Origin: Staphylotrichum longicolle
Taxonomy: Eukaryota; Ascomycota; Sordariomycetes; Sordariales; Chaetomiaceae
Length of the DNA stretch: 64,000 nucleotides
Direction of reading: 5' to 3'
Assembly: GCA_019096155.1 (NCBI GenBank)
Contig: JAHCVI010000003.1
Location: forward strand, 4,821,105-4,885,104
This document shows, one piece after another, positions 57,306 through 64,000 of the stretch. The number at the start of each line of letters is the position of its first letter. Position 1 is the stretch's first letter. Both the position numbers and the translations under genes were made by a program. Below the pieces are notes generated by a model, which made no database searches, had not been told where the DNA came from, and worked only from the letters and a program-made list of their open reading frames with translations.

Positions 57306-58896
57306 TTACCACTCTATCAGTCGCTGAGTACCCTTCCGGCCCTGTTTCCAATCTTCGACAGTGACGAACCGAAGAGCTGCTGTCCTGTCCCCTTGAAGCT
57401 CAAGCTTCACCTCGAGGACTCGTCCAGCCCCCGCGCTATCCTCAACCTCAGAGCGAGACAAGTGGCTTGCCTCTTCCTCCATCTCTATTGTCTGCAACAC
57501 AATGCGTGCAGCAAGGGAAGCATCCCAGAGACCCTCACGTCTCGGGCGGGTCGACAACAGATTCACAGCACGTCGTCGGAGAAGAGGGTTTCGACATCGG
57601 GCCGCGACCATGTGTAGCGGCATCACATACCCTAGGCCAGAAGAGCATGACGGCTGCTTTTGCTGTTGGTCCTCCTGCTGAACAAGAGACTCGCAATGCC
57701 GAAGCATCTCCTCAAGGTAGGCTTCCAAGTCATCAAATGAAGCCTCCCGATTCTCGGGTTGGAGGACGTCGATGCGGAGCCGAATACCAAGCAGCAGATG
57801 GTAAATGCGGAGAATCACGATGCCGTTATGAACGGCAGGGCCCCGGCCCTCTGCGAGACCATGTTCCAGGACGTTTAATGCATTTTCGCTGCTCTCCAGC
57901 GCGTGGCAGAGTTCTTTGTGACGAGCGACGGCCGCCCCGAGTTGCTCTTGGGTTGATGGCGGATCCAGACCCGTCCGCTGAAGAAACGCCAGCGTGTTGT
58001 GGAAGAGTTGCTCGACGTAAGAGTGAGCATCTGGCAGCGAGGTGAAGATGGTGGCCGGTTTAATCTCGGTCACCAGCAAGTCGTGGGAGCCGGCATCAAG
58101 CGCCGAGTCGTTGACCATGGCGCGGAGTTGCCCGTACACAGAGGTGATGAGCGACCGCAAGCGTGCAATCGGTACCGGATATGTAGACGCCTTGGTTCCG
58201 TCCTGAACTTGAGTGCAACGCTCAAAATCCTGGAGTATCTTTGCCGCCGACCGCACATGCTGGAAAGCCTCCTGGAACTGGCCACGGATGCTAGCAATGT
58301 AGATGAACAGCAACGACGCGGTGAGTATGCGACACACCTCCTCAGCTGACGGATGTTGAGAAGGTTTGATGGAGAGGACGGCAAGGTCCCTGATGGCGCG
58401 GTTGCAGTGCTGCAGGGTGAATTGCGTATCTTGACCCGGCGTCCCTCCCTCAAAACTCTCGTATGCAGCGCCGAGGGCGATGACAAGGTGGCGGACCGGA
58501 GGGGAATGGATAGCCGCTTGCATCACCTCCCGGCCCCAGAATGAAGCGTTGAAGTAGCCGCCGAGGGGCTGGCAAGCCTGTGAGTGAAAGTAGAAGAAGC
58601 TCCTCCTCTCAGACGTCGAGTTGAACAGGCCCGAATGCGATGTCGCGAGAGCCGAGCCAGGGGCTGGGGGACTAGGGTTGTCGGGACGGTAGCCTTCGCA
58701 CGTGCGCCCTGTGGTGGTGCAGCGGCGACAGTGTGGTTTCGTTTCATCGCACTTGAGTTTGCGCTTCCTGCTCTCGACGTTAGGCCACGTCGGTCATTCG
58801 GGAGGGAATCCTGCGCATCACTCACTTGCAGGTCAGGCATCCGGATTTGACCTTGTTGTAAAACTTGAGGGCACGCTGGGCTCTCTTTGGCTCCAT
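57306..58896 (-). CDS. Zn(II)2Cys6 transcription factor
   Basis: Exons 58896-58826 and 58767-57306 with a 58-bp intron (GTGAGT..AGCAG) that splits the zinc cluster, a common position in this family; 510 aa. The DNA-binding domain is SGCLTCKKRKLKCDETKPHC followed by RRCTTTGRTCEGY, six Cys with standard spacing at about residues 20-47. A variable linker follows, then a mostly helical middle region (from FNASFWGREVMQAAIHSPPV) typical of fungal-specific regulatory domains, to a C-terminus ending KGTQRLIEW. The nearest neighbour, 289 bp away on the same strand, is a beta-lactamase-like pseudogene, so any cluster it once controlled may be lost. Targets are unknown. Confidence 0.93.
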
Positions 58897-59431
58897 GGTC
58901 CACTCCGGGATTGCAGACACTGCAAGAGGGTTGGGGGGGGCCGTCCTGCGTCTCGTTTGGGCTGAAATTCTCGGAAAGATAACGTGACTCTGCGAGGCAT
59001 GCGCGAGAGCTGTTGAAGGATTGAGGCGCAGGTCTGCAACATCAAATCAGGGACCGAATAAGGAACTAGGGTCCCTGCCGCACCCGCCCGACCCGCTCAG
59101 AAAATGCGTCTACAAACAGGGGCCGAATCAAACACAAATCCGAACAACATTGGGATAGTCGTTTCGGAGTCAATACATGAAAAGGAGACTGAATAGAGCT
59201 GAATAAAGTAGCCCGAGACCTAGTTCCACCAGGAACTAATCTGTTCTACGCATGTGGGGTAGTTCCTGTTAGTAGGAGAGTTTGGTAGCGACAGACCCGC
59301 CTCTCTTTCCACTCCTGTCCTCCAGCCTGTCGCTCAATCAGATAGCCTACACCATCAACCACCTTCTTCTCCCCCAACACCGCTCCTAAGCCCCAGACTG
59401 TTGCGCACGCCGCCACGAGATCAACCACAAA
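58897..59431. promoter_or_regulatory. Divergent promoter region
   Basis: Lies between the regulator (minus) and the unknown gene at 59432 (plus). It contains direct matter such as CCGAATAAGGAACTAGG and a pyrimidine-rich run at 59305-59400 close to the plus-strand start. No TATA box was certain. Confidence 0.45.
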
Positions 59432-60439
59432 ATGCCGATTCCACAATTCTCTAAGCCACCAGAGGACTTCTACCGGAAACGTGAAATGCCTAGCAACCGC
59501 GAGAGGGACGAGCAGGCCATGCGACGTATGGAGAGCCTGAACGACCTTTATGCTAGCCAGCGCGCTCGTGTTACATTTGGGTCGTGGGGCTATACTGGTA
59601 TTAGAGACCCTATCCTCCCTCTTGGATAGTACCTGTTTTGTTCTTGTTCTGACATGCTCCGCTAGTCCTCCGTACAACCTACTCGGACGAGTCCGACGCG
59701 CTGTGGCCGACGGCTATGGCCAACCTCGCCCACTGGACTGCACAGTACTTTGTGCACGACAACCGCTTGGCTACCGGCAAGCCAGACGGGTCCGCGAATG
59801 AGGAGCTTGGCCGCCGTCTGGTGCTCGAGGTGCTAGACGACGCCGAGACTGTGTCGGCCCTCAAGGGGCTACACCTCCTAGCGGATCTTGCAGCTGCCAA
59901 GACTGGCCTTGCTAGCAGCAGCAGTAGCCAGGAGCACTTCGAGACGCTGACCCGTCTGTTCGACGGCTGGGTCCGCCAGACGATTGGTCCGGACCGAGAC
60001 GATGATACGAGGGACCCTCGCTTCTACGACTTCCTCGTCGTTGACGAGCGTGCACTTCGCTCGCTTGCTGTGCTGCCCAACGAGATACCCCCACCGGACC
60101 CAGCGGTACCGCGCAAGGAACAAGAGGTAGGTTTAGGACCAGGCCCCTCCTATAGTATTGCGAAATGCTAAACATCGTGAACAGAACCATAAGGCTTGGT
60201 ACGGGCAGGTTTATGTCTGGCTGGTCGATTCCTAGGCTGTAGCACGCTTTGATCCCGACAACAACAGCGACTACTATGCGTCTAACGAGTGGCTGGCCCC
60301 CTGCCATCGGGGCTGGGTGAAGCTATGCTGCGCCGACATTCCAAATGCTTGGTTTGAGCGGCTAGCTAGGGCTTCAGACGATGAATATGTTTTTTCTTGT
60401 CAAGAGCAGTCCGGAGATTGGCGGTATGGTGAGGGCTAG
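59432..60439 (+). pseudogene. Unknown fungal protein interrupted by one in-frame TAG
   Basis: Exons 59432-59597, 59666-60126 and 60185 onward join in phase. The N-half reads RARVTFGSWGYTVLRTTYSD then ESDALWPTAMANLAHW, the WGYTVLRT-type opening seen in a group of uncharacterised ascomycete proteins. FYDFLVVDERALRSL and NHKAWYGQVYVWLVDS follow. Here a TAG (60233-60235) stops the frame at 225 aa, yet the same frame continues without further stops for 67 codons (AVARFDPDNNSDYYASNEWL onward, with a Cys-rich WVKLCCADIPNAWF) to a TAG at 60437-60439. A CAG-to-TAG change would explain it. No signal peptide. Function unknown. The short form could still be expressed. Confidence 0.65.
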
Positions 60440-60782
60440 CTCTCTCTGGCCCTGTGCTACAGCTTAAGAGACCTCGGCGTCTCCTTGTCCGGAAACCTAT
60501 GATTAGGCGAGTGGAATAAAAGAAATGATTACTTTCAGCCTCCGTTGATATATATTTGTGTCTCTGGCATGAGACCCCACGATTTCTGCAGCCAGCCACG
60601 CAGTCAGCCGACCGACTGACTTCCTTTCTCCCACGAACAACCAGAACAGCCAGAATTCCAACACCGTTTCCCTAATGCCTTTCTCTCCCTCGCGACAGAC
60701 CATGAGCCCGGCAATGGCGCCCCTAGAGCGGCTCGAACTACGTTCTCTTCCTCCTGAGTGCTTCGCCCCATCTACCTAGCAT

Positions 60783-61956
60783 CTATGGAAGTGGGGAATA
60801 GAACCCCGTTGTGTCAATTTCATCGAGACTGCGATAAGCGTTGTCCAAGTTCTGGGCAATCGCCTTGTAGGCAGGAACGTTGATGATGGCGGGTGTCATC
60901 AGCAACTCGGAGGTCCATCGCAGACCCCACGTCTCCAATCTGTCCTTCATCACCTCCAAGCGGATCTGGAACCAGGCGTCAAAGTGAAGCAGTGCGTTTG
61001 CTTTTCTGCCATTATGTATCCTCTCGTAGTGCCGCTCTGCCTCGCGGATCAGCTCCCGGAAGTGGTTGACGACCGTCTTAGGTCGGCCAAGGGGCAGTCG
61101 CTCATGGTGCCAGCGCCAGATGGTAAGCGCCTAGGTTTGCGAAATCCTTGATCAGATCCTTGGGGCTCCTCGTGCGTCGGGGTAAGGGAAGGGGTGGATG
61201 ACCTACTCTTCTAACCAAGTCCATGCCGGCTGGTGGGTCATGTGTGACCTTTGCTATCCCTCCTATAATACGGCCTTCCATGTTGCCGCCGCTATAGGCT
61301 TCGGCGAGCGCCCATATCTATTAGACAAGCGTCAGTCCGGGGCTGCCGAACAACTTTCATTGGAGTCTTGTCCGCGGTTCGAGAACTATATCCTCTCTTT
61401 GGCGTTGTTCATGTCCGCGATCAAGAAGGTCATAACCTCAATGTTCGAATTGCTCCCGAGCTCGTCCATCATACGCTCTTGGATCGTAGCCCCGGAGGCA
61501 TCGACTTGTTGCAAGGATACCGAGAAGAACTCGAATGGCACCACTATGCCAAGCCCATCCGGGTCGTCTAGGAGATCGCCTTCGAGAGCCGCTTCGGCCC
61601 AGAGACGGGCAATCTTGCGCTCGAAGAAGTAGTAATCTGGGACACCCTGTCAGTGCCATGGCTTCTGGCTCTGCCCGAGGATGATGGCTAGGGAGGCACA
61701 TTGGTACCTAGGGGCCGGGATTACTTTGGAATGTATTGGCCCACCACACTGCCTTGCCGCTGTGGTAGCTAGTGCGCAAGCCCACCAGCTTCCTTTGGTG
61801 GGATTTTCCACCTACCCACTGCTATATAAGCTTTTCTAGAGCTCGTCCTTCGAATCGTCCCGGGGTTGGCTTCGGCGGCGATAGCGGCCTGTGCGGCCTT
61901 GCCCCGACGCTGACATGTTGACGGCGACCAACAGTCGCATTCTCAGTCATCGTCAT
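60783..61956 (-). pseudogene. Unknown subtelomeric gene with two in-frame TAG codons
   Basis: Four segments, all in phase 0: 61956-61708, 61646-61437, 61317-61207 and 61130-60783 (introns 61, 119 and 76 bp), 305 codons if TAG is read through. Segment 1 (start MTMTENATVGRRQHVSVG) has TAG at 61822-61824 after GRALEKLI, and the frame continues QWVGGKSHQRKLVGLRTSYH. It ends with a second TAG at 61708-61710, exactly at the donor. Downstream are DYYFFERKIARLWAEAALEG, IWALAEAYSGGNMEGRIIGG and a helical C-terminus (HFRELIREAERHYERIHNGR) ending in FYSPLP. No family recognised. The donor at 61436 (GTTATG) is weak. Clean phases and protein-like composition argue that this was a gene until recently. Confidence 0.55.
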
Positions 61957-62599
61957 TCCCTTGCTGTCTGGGGGCGGGGCTGTGCGCGCGATGGCAACGC
62001 ACGATTGGCCGCTATGCCGCACTCACCTGAACGGTTCTGCGGTATAACTGGGTTCGCCGTTTTCTTAAAACGGACAGCGCTAATAGAGGAAAATAGGCGC
62101 CCGTTTTTGGACCCCTCTTCTCCCAAAACATAAGCTTTTAGAGGCCGAACTAGTAGTTAGATCGGTGACGACCAGCGAATCCTTGGTGTTGTATGTTATT
62201 TTTGCCTTTATCTGTGGTAGGAAGTAGGCAAAGCAGGGCAGAAATGGTGATAGCATTCCACCTGTGAGGTACGGTATGTGGAAGGAGGAAAAGGCAGTGG
62301 TGGGCTAGCTGCAAGAGAGATGGTAGGGGGCGCTCGGGCCGGCCCGCAACATTATCCAGGGCGGAGGTAAAGCGAACTATGTCTAAGTAGCAACGGACCC
62401 ACCTCCTTGCGCGTGGGTCGGGATGCGTTTGGTTGGCCCAAACGAGTATTAAGGCTGCAAGCAGGCCGCCGTCCTACCTTCCTTGCTTGCATCGCCTCGG
62501 TCTTTTTCTTTGCATCCTCCTAGTGTCGTGCAATCTACTACTAGTCAACAACAACAACGGCAACAAAATTCCATCCATTCCGACGGGCGCCCTGACAAA
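61957..62599. other. Intergenic region with dispersed repeat copy B
   Basis: Divergent promoter region between the TAG-interrupted gene (minus) and the unknown gene at 62600 (plus). Copy B of the dispersed repeat lies at 62151-62210. The stretch 62460-62599 is CT/CA-rich, leader-like. Confidence 0.45.
62151..62210 (+). repeat. Dispersed repeat, copy B
   Basis: TAGTAGTTAGATCGGTGACG followed by ACCAGCGAATCC, matching copy A at 45287. All five differences in the aligned 32 bp are transitions. It may be the edge of an otherwise unrecognised element. Confidence 0.7.
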
Positions 62600-63349
62600 A
62601 TGGCCGACCTGGACTCTCAACCGCCTTACCCCACCCTCGCTGAACTCCGCGCGGCCCACCGACACATGCTGCCCTCCGCAGCGGGCGGCAAGCTGCTATT
62701 TTGGCCGCTCGACGGGCCGACGCTCGAGACCAGCGGCCTCGCCGTCATGGCCGGCCCGACCAACCCGGACGTGCGCGCGCCCTACTACGATGCGGCAATG
62801 GGTGCGTATCACCCTATCTCCCAATTGCCCATTAGCGAACCCCGGGTCTCGTCCATCACGGTACACGTGTCCGAGTTGGCGGACTGGGAGGGCAACTGGG
62901 AAGAAGCCCATTTCGACCTCATAGCGGACGAGGAGGGTGATGATAGTAGCGGCGTAGACAGGATCGAGTGCGGCGGCATGGAGAGACCGGTGGGCAAGGA
63001 TGCTAGTATCGTTGTGATGGGAACAGGCGGGGTTACAGAGGGTGGTGGTGGCGGTGGTGGTAGTGGTAGTTTCGTCACAGTCCACGACTTTGTGGCAGCT
63101 GTGCACCCGTGGCTCATGGGCCTGCGGAGCGATATCCTCGGCGCGCTGGCAACGCTAAATGGCGAGGACGCGCCCCTGCCCGCCGAGACGGAGCTGATGG
63201 TCAACGTCCATACACTGGCCTCCTTGATGATAGACAAGAGGGCTGAGTGGATCCGGCACACGAAGAAGGAGCCTGTCGCCGTGTCGTCGGGCTTCGATCT
63301 GCGCGAGCTTTTGGGCCAGAACAGGGTCCCCCATCCTGGTCTCTTTTAA
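62600..63349 (+). CDS. Unknown protein, 249 aa
   Basis: An uninterrupted frame. I chose the ATG at 62600 (context GACAAAATGGCC) and not the in-frame one at 62483, because the intervening part reads like a Gln/Ser-rich leader. The N-half has YPTLAELRAAHRHMLPSAAG and a VRAPYYDAAMGAYHPISQLP stretch, then an acidic segment and a Gly7 run with Ser (about residues 150-162). The C-half FVTVHDFVAAVHPWLMGLRS looks helical, and the protein ends NRVPHPGLF. No signal peptide or membrane helix. It resembles short uncharacterised proteins of Sordariomycetes in style only. It is the last intact gene before the telomere-side repeats, and codon use is strongly G/C at third positions. Confidence 0.7.
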   Translation: MADLDSQPPYPTLAELRAAHRHMLPSAAGGKLLFWPLDGPTLETSGLAVMAGPTNPDVRAPYYDAAMGAYHPISQLPISEPRVSSITVHVSELADWEGNWEEAHFDLIADEEGDDSSGVDRIECGGMERPVGKDASIVVMGTGGVTEGGGGGGGSGSFVTVHDFVAAVHPWLMGLRSDILGALATLNGEDAPLPAETELMVNVHTLASLMIDKRAEWIRHTKKEPVAVSSGFDLRELLGQNRVPHPGLF

Positions 63350-63443
63350 TTAGGTGATGGACAATGATAAGTGTTCAAACCTGGGGAAGTGCGTGCTAGC
63401 CAGACGAAAGCGCAATTATAGGTTCTGTTTACTATCTACTATA

Positions 63444-63907
63444 TCACAACCTCCTAGCCGCCGCCGTCGCTATGGCTGTTGCCGACGCGCAATACGAGCT
63501 CCCAAAGGCGATGACAGTGCTAGCGACGTCGGGGCCACACGCGCCGTTGGAGCAGTCGCGGAGTCCATAGCCGAAATTGACGTTCCCGCACAGGCAGGCT
63601 GCGGCCTGCTAGCTGGCGCAGCCGAGCGACGCGTACTGGGCTAGCATGTTGTTGAAGCACAGCTGGCCGCACGACGGCAGGGCGGCGATGCCTGTCGCCG
63701 TCGACGTGGCCGGGGCTTTGGTGGCGGTCCCCGCGCAGCTGCAGTAGCGCTCCTGTAGACGATGGCGCTGCTCGCGGCCGCCACGTCGGCGCCGCACGCG
63801 CCGTTGCTGCAGTCCCGGAGGCCGTACCCAAAGTTGGCGTTGGCGCACAGGCAGGCCGAGTCGGCCGGGCTTACGCACCCGAGCGCCGAGTACTGCGCCA
63901 CCATGTT
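63444..63907 (-). pseudogene. Tandem-CFEM secreted protein, truncated at its 5' side by telomeric repeat
   Basis: The minus strand encodes two CFEM-type Cys modules. Module 1 begins abruptly at NMVAQYSALGCVSPADSACL with CANANFGYGLRDCSNGACG (63907 to about 63770). A 1-nt shift follows, restoring YCSCAGTATKAPATSTATG in the next frame. Module 2 reads LPSCGQLCFNNMLAQYASLG, CAS, TAG (63609-63611), QAAACLCGNVNFGYGLRDCS, NGACGPDV, ending AAARRL before TGA (63444-63446). Module 2 supplies the template: LPSCGQLCFN must once have preceded NMVAQ in module 1, but telomeric sequence stands there instead. The signal peptide and first Cys residues are lost. CFEM proteins are wall-anchored or secreted and some bind heme. 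Confidence 0.85.
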
Positions 63908-63988
63908 ACTAGGGTTAGGGTTAGGGTTAGGTTAGGGTTAGGGTTAGGGTTAGGGTTACGGGTACGGGTTTAGGGTTAGGGTTAGGGT
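63908..63988 (+). repeat. Telomeric repeat tract (TTAGGG)n with variant units
   Basis: About 80 bp of TTAGGG units, G-rich strand running 5' to 3' towards the right end as at a right chromosome end. Variant units (TTAGG, TTACGGG, TACGGG, TTTAGGG) occur in the middle, around 63925-63970. It adjoins the cut CFEM gene directly, with no subtelomeric spacer. Confidence 0.95.
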
Positions 63989-64000
63989 ATCTCTGCATAG
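63989..64000. other. Twelve non-telomeric bases after the repeat tract
   Basis: ATCTCTGCATAG follows the last TTAGGGT. Too short to identify: an assembly or adapter remnant, or the start of further sequence beyond an interstitial telomeric block. Confidence 0.6.

Overview
The window is eukaryotic nuclear DNA from a filamentous ascomycete. Most genes carry short introns (about 50-125 bp, one of 200 bp) with GTRNGT-type donors and YAG acceptors, and there is no operon layout. The gene families are typical of Pezizomycotina: CFEM/Pth11-type receptors, Zn(II)2Cys6 regulators, a CYP505 P450:reductase fusion, and secreted CE5 and GH128 enzymes. A Sordariomycete, perhaps Sordariales/Chaetomiaceae, is my inference from gene style; I could not test it. 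The right end carries TTAGGG repeats, so the window runs from an ordinary chromosome arm into subtelomeric DNA.

Left half (1-29.2 kb), gene-rich and intact: acetylxylan esterase (CE5), a secreted DUF4360-type protein, an ADP-ribosylglycohydrolase, a SulP/SLC26 transporter with STAS domain, an ATRIP/UvsD-like checkpoint protein, CDP-diacylglycerol synthase, a peroxisomal 3-ketoacyl-CoA thiolase with an N-terminal PTS2, a GH128-type secreted glucanase, an allantoate-permease-family MFS transporter, an intracellular GH43 beta-xylosidase, a four-helix MARVEL-type membrane protein, and a CFEM-Pth11-type receptor. The esterase and the xylosidase both act on xylan, one outside and one inside the cell.

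Middle (29.2-51.8 kb): gene-poor stretches alternate with single genes. A 0.46-kb pyrimidine microsatellite precedes a convergent pair of oxidative enzymes: a secreted GMC oxidoreductase and a CYP505 self-sufficient fatty-acid hydroxylase. Then come a serine carboxypeptidase (S10) pseudogene, a 74-residue Cys-rich orphan gene with its own TATA box, an 86-bp tandem repeat, a two-exon LITAF-like mini gene, a CPD photolyase, and a maltose/alpha-glucoside-type sugar transporter carrying a 1-nt frameshift.

Right end (52-64 kb), subtelomeric: two decayed class-C beta-lactamase-like genes on the minus strand flank a decayed NB-ARC (NLR-like) gene. An intact Zn(II)2Cys6 regulator follows, then unknown genes, two of them interrupted only by in-frame TAG codons. 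A tandem-CFEM gene is cut off directly by the telomeric repeat. The in-frame stops are mostly TAG where CAG or TGG is expected. That pattern fits CpA-to-TpA mutation by RIP (repeat-induced point mutation).

No rRNA, tRNA, CRISPR array or complete transposon was recognised. Exon boundaries were placed by hand from splice consensus and reading phase, without transcript data.
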